Assembly (NCBI GenBank): GCA_003151595.1
Contig: PLXW01000188.1
Location: forward strand, 1-5,006
Length of the DNA stretch: 5,006 nt
DNA from: Myxococcales bacterium
Lineage (GTDB): Bacteria; Myxococcota; Polyangia; Polyangiales; Polyangiaceae
Direction of reading: 5' to 3'
Shown here: in pieces, positions 1 to 5,006 of the stretch
How positions within the stretch are numbered: position 1 is the stretch's first letter
How the letters are laid out: each line of letters begins with the position of its first letter
Notes under the pieces: model-generated
Seen by the model: the letters and a program-made list of their open reading frames with translations, nothing else
Database searches by the model: none
What the model was told of the DNA's origin: nothing
Made by a program: the position numbers and the translations under genes

Positions 1-751
1 CGATGATCTTGCGACCGGTGAGGCCGCAGTCGCCCTGCGGTCCGCCGATGACGAATCGGCCCGTCGGGTTCACGTGGTACTTCGTGTTCTTGTCGAGGAG
101 CTTCTTCGGAATCACCTTCTCGATGACCAGCTCGACGATCGCCTCGCGGAGGTGCTTGTACTTCACGTCTTCGTCGTGCTGCGTGGAGACGACGATGGCG
201 TCGACGCGCACGGGGCGGTCGTCCTCGTACTCGAGCGTGACCTGCGTCTTGCCGTCCGGGCGGAGGAAGTCGACCTTCTTCGCCTTGCGGATGGCGGCGA
301 GCTCCTTCGCCAGCGCGTGCGCGAAGTCGATCGGCGCGGGCATGAGGTTCGGCGTCTCGTCGACCGCGAAGCCGAACATGAGCCCCTGGTCGCCGGCGCC
401 CTGCTCCTTGTGGAGCCCTTCGCCTTCGGTCACGCCCTGCGAGATGTCCGGGCTCTGCTTCTCGACGGCCACGAGCACGGCGCACGTCTCGGCGTCGAAG
501 CCCATCTGCGAGCTGGTGTACCCGATGTCGCGCACCGCCTTCCGGACGATGACCGGGTAGTCGAGGATCGCGTTCGTCGTGATCTCACCGGCGAGGACGA
601 CCATCCCGGTCTTCGCCAGCGACTCGCACGCCACGCGCGAGCGCTTGTCTTGCGTGAGGATCGCGTCGAGCACGGCGTCGGAGATGGCGTCGCACAGCTT
701 GTCCGGGTGGCCTTCGGTGACGGACTCCGACGTGAAACGATAACGGGACAT
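1..751 (-). CDS. metK: S-adenosylmethionine synthetase (methionine adenosyltransferase), 3' end outside window
   Basis: This cytosolic enzyme makes SAM from L-methionine and ATP, releasing phosphate and pyrophosphate. The gene runs off the left edge, so about 250 of the family's usual 380-400 residues are visible. The N-terminal block [20 protein letters not shown] (residues 7-26) carries the ATP-site His15 and Asp17. Next come [12 protein letters not shown] (48-59), the signature [10 protein letters not shown] (118-127), the block [10 protein letters not shown] (163-172), STQH (189-192), and [21 protein letters not shown] at about 228-248. The C-terminal domain with the glycine-rich GGGAFS-type loop lies outside. 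The ATG at 751 is chosen because the family N-terminus begins a few residues before TSESV and because AGAGGAG sits 5 bases upstream. The visible frame is intact. It lies downstream of, and on the same strand as, the methyltransferase, separated by 132 bases, so joint transcription is possible but unproven. Identification is near certain by family motifs. Confidence 0.98.
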   Translation of the reverse strand, partial: MSRYRFTSESVTEGHPDKLCDAISDAVLDAILTQDKRSRVACESLAKTGMVVLAGEITTNAILDYPVIVRKAVRDIGYTSSQMGFDAETCAVLVAVEKQSPDISQGVTEGEGLHKEQGAGDQGLMFGFAVDETPNLMPAPIDFAHALAKELAAIRKAKKVDFLRPDGKTQVTLEYEDDRPVRVDAIVVSTQHDEDVKYKHLREAIVELVIEKVIPKKLLDKNTKYHVNPTGRFVIGGPQGDCGLTGRKII

Positions 752-883
752 GCGCGCTCCTCTGAGAGGTGAGTGGTGACTACGAGTCGTCGTGGACGTT
801 CATGGCGCGCAGGCGAGAGATGCCCGGCGCGAGGCCCACGGTTTGCCTTGTTTTCGAGCCGTTCGCAAGCGCGCGAATGCGCT
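752..883 (-). promoter_or_regulatory. metK upstream spacer / leader with SD-masking hairpin
   Basis: These 132 bases lie between the stop of the methyltransferase gene and the metK start and hold no convincing gene. Seen directly on the minus strand: CCTC-TCA-GAGG (759-769), a 4-bp stem with a 3-base loop that includes the Shine-Dalgarno bases; a 7-codon reading frame MNVHDDS (803 down to 780, ending TAG); and a TTGCGA box (861-866) that is only a weak -35 candidate, with no good -10 partner. I do not recognise the conserved core of SAM-I, SAM-II or SMK-box riboswitches. Whether metK has its own promoter here or relies on read-through cannot be decided by eye. Confidence 0.35.
757..763 (-). 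promoter_or_regulatory. Ribosome binding site of metK
   Basis: On the minus strand AGAGGAG stands 5 bases before the metK ATG. This strong Shine-Dalgarno match supports the chosen start. It overlaps a short inverted repeat at 759-769 (see the leader entry), so it could be partly masked in the mRNA. Confidence 0.8.
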
Positions 884-884
884 T
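867..884 (-). terminator. Weak hairpin at the end of the methyltransferase gene
   Basis: AAGCGC (minus strand) pairs with GCGCTT across a 6-base loop, starting at the last base of the methyltransferase stop codon. The position fits a terminator, but no run of T follows on the minus strand, so it is not a standard intrinsic terminator. In DNA this rich in GCGC words such a stem can arise by chance. Confidence 0.2.
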
Positions 885-1717
885 TAGAGCTTGGGCACCC
901 GGAGGCTGGGGCGATTCTCCAGCTCGATCTCGTCACCCGGCAGGGCGGCGATGGCGATCGTCGCCGGCGAGTCGAAGGAGAGCGGCGTCTGCGGACCCCC
1001 GACTTTTTCGTAGAAGAGGCCCGCGATTCGCTCCATGCGCGCGTCACCGAGCTCTTCCCAGATCCGACGCCAGGTGCACGCCTCGCGCATGGCGCGGACG
1101 AACTTCTCGGCGCTCTTCCAGACCAGCGTGTGGCGAATGACGGTGTGGCGGACCATCACGAGGCCCCCCTGATCGAAGAGGCGCGCCATCGGCTCGCGCT
1201 CGGCGTGGACGTGCGGGCTCGGGACCGAATGCGCCGGCTCGAGCTCCTTCATGCACGACGCGAGGATCTCGAACGGCCCTTCACCGGCCGGCGGGCCCCA
1301 CGTGAGCACGCCGACCTTGCCGCGCGGCGCGAGCCCGCTCGCCCACGCGCGCACGAGCGACGCGCGATCCTCGATCTGCCAGAGCCCGAACGCGCACACG
1401 ATGGCGTCCCACTTCTTCCCGCGCGTATCGCTGGCGTCGGCCACGACCGATTCGATGTTCGCGAAGCTCGCGGCCTGCGCCTGATCGCGGCAGATGCGGA
1501 CCATCTCCTCGCTCTTGTCGGTGGCCACCACGGTCCCGCGGTCGCCGACGGCGCGCGCCACCGCGAGCACTTCGCTCCCTGGACCGCAGCTCGTGACGAG
1601 GACGCGCGCGCCGCTTTGAAGCGCGAGCTCGCGAACGAGGTCGAGGTGATACGGCACGAAGCGCGGCACCCACTCGTCGAGGTAACCAGCAGCGGCGCGA
1701 TCCCAGGGGGTGGCCAT
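884..1717 (-). CDS. Class I SAM-dependent methyltransferase, substrate unknown
   Basis: The 277-residue product has the Rossmann-like methyltransferase layout of the UbiE / Methyltransf_11 or _25 type. Residues 39-51 (VLVTSCGPGSEVL) match motif I, with the glycine-rich turn CGPG kept. D67 at the end of strand 2 (VVATD) is the expected ribose-binding acid. VVADASD (91-97) fits the adenine-binding region and WDAIVCAFGLWQIED (103-117) fits motif IV and the following loop. After the Rossmann part, residues 140-277 form a less conserved C-terminal region, which includes a Trp-rich helix (CTWRRIWEELG, 214-224). The frame is open far upstream, but the ATG at 1717 is preferred because MATPWDRAAAGYLDEW is a typical N-terminus for this fold and upstream codons run into the divergent gene. 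No Shine-Dalgarno is visible there. Motif I lacks its usual Asp (VLD becomes VLV). The partner substrate cannot be told; a role in quinone or small-molecule methylation is only a guess. It is a soluble protein with no signal peptide. Confidence 0.85.
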   Translation of the reverse strand: MATPWDRAAAGYLDEWVPRFVPYHLDLVRELALQSGARVLVTSCGPGSEVLAVARAVGDRGTVVATDKSEEMVRICRDQAQAASFANIESVVADASDTRGKKWDAIVCAFGLWQIEDRASLVRAWASGLAPRGKVGVLTWGPPAGEGPFEILASCMKELEPAHSVPSPHVHAEREPMARLFDQGGLVMVRHTVIRHTLVWKSAEKFVRAMREACTWRRIWEELGDARMERIAGLFYEKVGGPQTPLSFDSPATIAIAALPGDEIELENRPSLRVPKL

Positions 1718-1723
1718 GGGTGA

Positions 1724-1750
1724 AGCATAACCGACCCGGCCCCTCGGCAA
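1724..1750 (-). promoter_or_regulatory. Candidate promoter of the methyltransferase gene, possibly leaderless
   Basis: On the minus strand TTGCCG (1750-1745) and TATGCT (1729-1724) each match 4 of 6 bases of the sigma-70 type -35 and -10 boxes. They are 15 bases apart, shorter than the usual 17. The -10-like box ends 6 bases before the ATG, so transcription would start at or next to the start codon. That would fit the missing Shine-Dalgarno. The match is weak and made by eye. Confidence 0.25.
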
Positions 1751-1792
1751 CTCCCCCTCCCGCTCCGCACGGATTCCATTAACGTTTCGTCC

Positions 1793-2407
1793 ATGCGCCG
1801 ACGACTCGCCCCCTTGACCCGCGCCTCCCTTGCCGGTCTCGCGCTGACCGCGACGCTCCTCTTCGCCACGAGCGCACGCGCCGACGTCCTCGGTCTCCAC
1901 GCCGACGGCTACGCGGGCTACTCGAACTACTCGAAAGCGGGGGGCGGCCTCACGCTCGGCGTCGACGCGCTGGCGCGCATCACCTTCTTTCAAGCGGGGC
2001 TCGTCATCGACGAGACGACGGGCGCAGGCAACGCCGGAAACGGGAACGAGACCGCGCAGACGTACGGCCTCATGGCGGGCCTCGCGTTTTACGGGAAGCG
2101 CCTCGGCTGGGATTTTCTCGCGGTGGGCGGCGCGCACGTCTACGAGCACGTGAGCCAGAGCGTCGAGACCGGCGGCGTGAACGCGACGGCGCCCTTCATT
2201 CAAGGGCGCGTCGGCCTGAACGTCCTCACCCTGACGCCGCTGTCGCTGGGCGTGTGGGGCTTCGCGGGAGACGACCTCACCCGTTCGAACAGGTCGTTCT
2301 CGATCGCCAGCCGCGCGCCCGGTGGCGGGCTCGTCGTGGAGAACGCGAGCGTGGGCGAATCGTCGTGGGGAATCGCGCTCCGAATCGGCATCGACTTCGG
2401 AATCTGA
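1793..2407 (+). CDS. Secreted, probably outer-membrane beta-barrel protein of unknown function
   Basis: I do not recognise this 204-residue protein as a named family. Residues 1-30 form a clear Sec signal peptide: an MRRR start, a hydrophobic core (LAGLALTATLLFA, 13-25) and a cleavage site SARA/D after Ala30. The mature part is rich in Gly and aromatic residues and has alternating strand-like segments near 33-43, 52-74, 90-100, 106-119, 132-146, 150-158 and 189-203, as expected of a small barrel of about eight strands. A Gly/Asn-rich loop lies at 77-86. The C-terminus is RIGIDFGI, with Phe third from the end rather than last. The mature protein has no Cys, so it is not a lipoprotein. No Shine-Dalgarno precedes the ATG. 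The gene is divergent from the methyltransferase and ends 20 bases before gcvT, so it may lead that operon. A periplasmic or surface location is inferred; no enzymatic motif is seen. Confidence 0.8.
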   Translation: MRRRLAPLTRASLAGLALTATLLFATSARADVLGLHADGYAGYSNYSKAGGGLTLGVDALARITFFQAGLVIDETTGAGNAGNGNETAQTYGLMAGLAFYGKRLGWDFLAVGGAHVYEHVSQSVETGGVNATAPFIQGRVGLNVLTLTPLSLGVWGFAGDDLTRSNRSFSIASRAPGGGLVVENASVGESSWGIALRIGIDFGI

Positions 2408-2427
2408 TCGACTAGTCTCCGCGCCTC

Positions 2428-3573
2428 ATGGCCGAGCAAGCCGGGCAAGCGAAGGAAGCGGCGCACGAACCGCTCCGCAAGACGCCGATGTACGAGAGCC
2501 ACGTCGCGCTCGGCGGCCGCATGGTCCCGTTCGCCGGGTTCTCGATGCCGGTGCAGTACACGGGGATCGTCGACGAGCACGTCGCCGTCCGGACCGCGGC
2601 GGGCCTCTTCGACGTCTCGCACATGGGCGAGCTCGAGATGCGCGGCGAGTACGCCATCCAGGTCGTGAACTACCTCGTGACGAACGACGTCACGAAGCTC
2701 GTCGACGGGCAGGCGCTTTACACGTGCTGCACGAACGCCAAGGGGCTCATCCTCGACGACCTCATCATCTACCGCGCGGCGTACGACCGCTGCCTCATCG
2801 TCTGCAACGCGTCGAACCGCGACAAGATGGTGAAGGTGTTCTCGAACGCCGCCGAGCACCACTGCGAGTTCCACGACCGCAGCGACGAGACCGCGCTCAT
2901 CGCGCTGCAAGGGCCAAAGGCGTTCGAAGTGCTCGATCGCGCCGGCGCCGACGCGGCGACGCTGCGCGAGCTGGGGAGCTTTCGTTTTCGCGACGCGGTC
3001 GTCGCGAACGTGCGGTGCACGGTGGCGCGCACCGGGTACACGGGCGAAGACGGCGTCGAGATCTTCTGCGCGTGGGGCGAAGCGCTCGGCCTCTGGAATA
3101 CGCTCCTCGAGCTCGGCAAGCCCTTCGGCGTGAAGCCCGCCGGCCTCGGCGCGCGCGACACGCTCCGACTCGAAGCGCGCCTGTCGCTCTACGGAAACGA
3201 GATCGACGAGACGACGAACCCGATCGAAGCGGGGCTCTCGTGGGTCGTGAAGATGGACAACGGCGACTTCGTCGGCCGCGGCGCCATCGAAGAGATCCTG
3301 AAGAAGCCGCTCACGCGACGGATGGTCGGCTTCGAAGTCACGGGGCGAGGCATCGCGCGTCACGGCTACCCGCTCCGGGATCTCGAGGGGAACGAGGTCG
3401 GTCTCTGCACGAGCGGCAGCCCGGGCCCCACGGTTGGCAAGACCATCGGCCTCGGGTATTTGCCTGCGGCGATGGCCGAGATCGGGACGCGCTTCCTCGT
3501 CGATTGCCGCGGGAAGAACGTCGAAGCGGTCGTGACGAAGACGCCATTTTACCGGCGTCCTTCCACCAAATGA
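2428..3573 (+). CDS. gcvT: Aminomethyltransferase, T-protein of the glycine cleavage system
   Basis: This cytosolic enzyme takes the aminomethyl group held on lipoyl-GcvH and, with tetrahydrofolate, releases ammonia and 5,10-methylene-THF. The 381 residues are slightly longer than the usual 360-370 because of a 16-residue hydrophilic N-terminus. Family landmarks in order: LRKTPMYESHVALGGRMV with PFAGFSMPVQY (to residue 44), GLFDVSHMGE (59-68), the NDV turn (86-88), the folate-site segment LDDLIIY (109-115) with its acidic pair D110/D111, RTGYTGEDG (201-209), GLGARDTLRLEA (239-250), and TSGSPGPT (328-335). The C-terminal KTPFYRR (371-377) is typical. An in-frame TAG at 2413-2415 and the lack of other start codons fix ATG 2428 as the first possible start. 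No Shine-Dalgarno is visible, so translation may depend on coupling to the upstream gene. It heads the gcvT-gcvH-gcvPA group. The protein has nine cysteines, including a C100-C101 pair next to the folate segment. Confidence 0.98.
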   Translation: MAEQAGQAKEAAHEPLRKTPMYESHVALGGRMVPFAGFSMPVQYTGIVDEHVAVRTAAGLFDVSHMGELEMRGEYAIQVVNYLVTNDVTKLVDGQALYTCCTNAKGLILDDLIIYRAAYDRCLIVCNASNRDKMVKVFSNAAEHHCEFHDRSDETALIALQGPKAFEVLDRAGADAATLRELGSFRFRDAVVANVRCTVARTGYTGEDGVEIFCAWGEALGLWNTLLELGKPFGVKPAGLGARDTLRLEARLSLYGNEIDETTNPIEAGLSWVVKMDNGDFVGRGAIEEILKKPLTRRMVGFEVTGRGIARHGYPLRDLEGNEVGLCTSGSPGPTVGKTIGLGYLPAAMAEIGTRFLVDCRGKNVEAVVTKTPFYRRPSTK

Positions 3574-3576
3574 GGA
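3572..3576 (+). promoter_or_regulatory. Ribosome binding site of gcvH, overlapping the gcvT stop
   Basis: GAGGA lies 7 bases before the gcvH ATG and shares its first two bases with the TGA of gcvT. The overlap supports co-transcription and translational coupling of the two genes. Confidence 0.75.
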
Positions 3577-3583
3577 ACGAGCG

Positions 3584-3979
3584 ATGAGCGAGCAGGTTCC
3601 GGGCGATCTCCGCTACACGAAGGATCACGAGTGGACGAAGCGCGAAGGGGCTGACGTCACCGTCGGCATCACGTCGTTCGCCGTCGAGCAGCTGGGCGAC
3701 ATCACGCTGGTGAACCTCGACGTGAAGCCGGGCGACACGGTCACGGCCGGCAAGGCGTTCGGGACGATCGAGAGCGTGAAGACGCTGAGCGATCTGTTCG
3801 CGCCCGTCAGCGGCAAGATCGTCCGCGTGAACACGGAGCTGCACGAAAAGCCCGAGCTGGTGAACGACGACTGCTGGAAGGCGTGGATGGTCGCGATCGC
3901 GCCGGCCGACGGCGGCGCGGTCGATGCGCTGCTCGATGCGAAGGCGTACGCCGATCACGTGAAGGCATCGGCGCACTGA
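3584..3979 (+). CDS. gcvH: Glycine cleavage system H protein (lipoyl carrier)
   Basis: GcvH is the shuttle of the glycine cleavage complex: its lipoyl arm receives the methylamine group from glycine at the P-protein, delivers it to GcvT, and is re-oxidised by the L-protein (dihydrolipoamide dehydrogenase). The 131 residues are the normal length. LRYTKDHEW (9-17) is the classic N-terminal block, followed by VGITSFAVEQLGDI (27-40). The lipoylation site is K66 in TIESVKTLSDLFAPVSGKI (61-79), and NDDCWKAWMV (94-103) is the conserved C-terminal block (commonly ND-x-PY-x-x-GW-x in relatives). The start ATG follows GAGGA by 7 bases and lies 10 bases after the gcvT stop. The frame is intact and the modified Lys is present, so the protein should be functional. 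It depends on lipoylation enzymes and an L-protein that are not in this window. Confidence 0.98.
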   Translation: MSEQVPGDLRYTKDHEWTKREGADVTVGITSFAVEQLGDITLVNLDVKPGDTVTAGKAFGTIESVKTLSDLFAPVSGKIVRVNTELHEKPELVNDDCWKAWMVAIAPADGGAVDALLDAKAYADHVKASAH

Positions 3980-4026
3980 GTTTGGTTCGCGAAGTAGCCG
4001 ACGAGAAGTGACGAGCGAAGAGAGCT

Positions 4027-4038
4027 GAGGAAGTTTTG
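4027..4038 (+). promoter_or_regulatory. Ribosome binding site and TTG start of gcvPA
   Basis: GAGGA (4027-4031) stands 4 bases before TTG (4036-4038). An in-frame TGA at 4009-4011 closes the frame upstream, and no ATG or GTG lies in frame between it and the TTG. The next in-frame ATG (4075) would remove the conserved RYLPHTPGEIDAM segment. TTG is therefore the best start, with rather short SD spacing. Confidence 0.75.
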
Positions 4039-5006
4039 CGGTACCTGCCTCATACGCCCGGTGAGATCGACGCCATGCTGTCGGCGATCGGCGTCCCGTC
4101 GATCGACGCGCTCTTCGAGGTGATCCCGAGCGACGTGCGCCTCGCGCGCCCGCTGGCCATCGAGCCGTCGCTCGACGAGTCGCGCTTGATGGATCACCTG
4201 GACGCGCTCGCGCAGAAGAACACGGCGGCGCGCGCGCTCTCGTTCATCGGCGGCGGGATCTACGATCACCACGTGCCGCCAGCGGTCGATCAGCTGCTCC
4301 TTCGCAGCGAGTTCTACACGGCATACACGCCGTACCAGGCCGAGGTGGCGCAGGGGACGCTGCAAGCGATCTTCGAGTTCCAGACGATCGTGAGCGAGCT
4401 GTTCGGGATGCCGGTGGCGAACGCCTCGATGTACGACGGCGCCAGCGCAGCGGCCGAAGCGGTGCTCATGGCGCGCCGGCTCACGAAGCGCACGCACGCT
4501 CTCGTGAGCGCGGGGGTTCACCCCGAGTACGCGGAGACGATCCGCACGTACGTTCGTGGACTGCCGCAGGGGGCCGATGCGATCGAGACACTGCCGATCG
4601 GAAAAGACGGCGGCGTGGATCTCGACGCGCTCGCGGCGGCGCTGAAGAAGAACGAAGACGTCGCGTGCGTCGTCATCGGCTACCCGAACTTCTTCGGCTG
4701 CGTCACCGACGTGAAGGCCATCGCCGATCTCGCGCATGCGCACGGCGCGCTCCTCGTGACGACGAACGCCGAGCCGTACGCGATGGCGCTGCTCGAGCCG
4801 CCGGGGAAGCTCGGCGCGGACATCGCCGTGGGCGAAGGGCAGGCGCTCGGGCTTCCGCCGCAGAACGGCGGGCCGGGATGCGGGCTCTTCGCGTGTCGCG
4901 ACGCGCGCGAGTTCCTTCAGAGCATTCCTGGTCGCTTGTGCGGCGAGACGGTCGACAAGAACGGGCAGCGTGGGTACGTGCTCACGCTCTCCACGCGCGA
5001 GCAGCA
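4036..5006 (+). CDS. gcvPA: Glycine dehydrogenase (decarboxylating) subunit 1, P-protein alpha chain, 3' end outside window
   Basis: This is the N-terminal-half subunit of a split P-protein, the PLP enzyme that decarboxylates glycine and loads the aminomethyl group onto lipoyl-GcvH. It pairs with GcvPB, which carries the PLP lysine and is expected just downstream. About 323 of roughly 450 residues are visible. Landmarks: MRYLPHTPGEIDAML (1-15) and SIDALFEVIP (22-31), SFIGGGIYDHHVP (69-81), SEFYTAYTPYQAEVAQG (91-107), FEFQTIVSELFGM (113-125) with NASMYDGASAAAEA (129-142), HPEY (162-165), YPNFFGCV (216-223), PPGKLGADIAVG (255-266) and GYVLTLSTREQ (313-323). The short N-terminus and YDHHVP segment match the two-chain form, not the roughly 950-residue single-chain GcvP. 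The start is TTG. The usual GGPH motif reads GGPG here (G281). A 56-base gap separates it from gcvH, probably in the same operon. Confidence 0.96.
   Translation, partial: MRYLPHTPGEIDAMLSAIGVPSIDALFEVIPSDVRLARPLAIEPSLDESRLMDHLDALAQKNTAARALSFIGGGIYDHHVPPAVDQLLLRSEFYTAYTPYQAEVAQGTLQAIFEFQTIVSELFGMPVANASMYDGASAAAEAVLMARRLTKRTHALVSAGVHPEYAETIRTYVRGLPQGADAIETLPIGKDGGVDLDALAAALKKNEDVACVVIGYPNFFGCVTDVKAIADLAHAHGALLVTTNAEPYAMALLEPPGKLGADIAVGEGQALGLPPQNGGPGCGLFACRDAREFLQSIPGRLCGETVDKNGQRGYVLTLSTREQ

Noticed and set aside
735..766. SAH riboswitch, because GAGGAGCGC before metK resembles the 5' core of that class
   Set aside because: The match is explained by the Shine-Dalgarno and abuts the ATG. The rest of the aptamer would have to fold inside the metK coding region, where I see no matching downstream arm. 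An Infernal hit would overturn this.
74..772. Long plus-strand frame opposite metK
   Set aside because: The minus strand encodes unmistakable MetK motifs; this frame is its GC-rich antisense shadow with an Arg/Asp/Val-rich product.
773..1723. Plus-strand 316-codon frame opposite the methyltransferase
   Set aside because: Product is Arg/Ala/His-rich with no motif, while the minus strand encodes a recognisable methyltransferase.
1718..2203. N-terminal extension of the methyltransferase frame up to 2203
   Set aside because: The extension lacks any fold signature, would overlap the divergent signal-peptide gene in full antisense, and the normal fold begins at MATPWDRAAAGYL.
2410..2417. GACTAGTC palindrome between the barrel gene and gcvT
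   Set aside because: An isolated 8-base palindrome with no second copy nearby; too short to claim as an operator.
2200..3363. Long open frame on the minus strand opposite the barrel gene and gcvT (387 codons)
   Set aside because: It lies antisense to clear gcvT coding sequence, is rich in Arg, Val, Asp and His as GC-rich antisense frames are, and shows no domain. It is a composition artefact.
3955..4743. Minus-strand 262-codon frame opposite gcvPA
   Set aside because: Antisense to conserved GcvPA motifs and low-complexity in composition.

Overview
The window is GC-rich, and codon third positions are mostly G or C in every real gene. It reads as an ordinary chromosomal stretch from a bacterium, probably a delta-proteobacterial or myxobacterial lineage (Myxococcota, perhaps Polyangia-like). 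That placement is inference from base composition, the GcvT/GcvPA sequence style and gene order; nothing in the window settles the taxonomy. No tRNA, rRNA, CRISPR array, insertion sequence, phage gene or long repeat is visible.

The left half is read on the minus strand. From right to left it holds a class I SAM-dependent methyltransferase of unknown substrate (884-1717), a 132-base spacer (752-883), and the first 250 codons of metK, S-adenosylmethionine synthetase (751 to the left edge). The right half is read on the plus strand. It holds a small secreted, probably outer-membrane beta-barrel protein of unknown function (1793-2407), then gcvT (2428-3573), gcvH (3584-3979) and the first 323 codons of gcvPA (4036 to the right edge). 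The two halves diverge from a 75-base intergenic region (1718-1792). A gcvPB gene is expected just beyond the right edge.

The genes share a one-carbon theme. GcvT, GcvH and the P-protein (GcvPA plus the expected GcvPB) are three of the four parts of the glycine cleavage system, which turns glycine and tetrahydrofolate into CO2, ammonia and 5,10-methylene-tetrahydrofolate. That C1 unit can feed methionine synthesis; MetK converts methionine to SAM, and the neighbouring methyltransferase uses SAM. The shared location is seen; a functional or regulatory link is inference.

The points most worth a second look are regulatory or structural. The metK ribosome binding site lies inside a small hairpin, with a 7-codon reading frame upstream. 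The methyltransferase may be leaderless and has a degenerate SAM-binding motif I. A predicted barrel protein sits at the head of the gcv genes, and no glycine riboswitch is recognisable there. gcvPA starts at TTG and has Gly in place of a usually conserved His. I did not find convincing evidence of a previously undescribed system.
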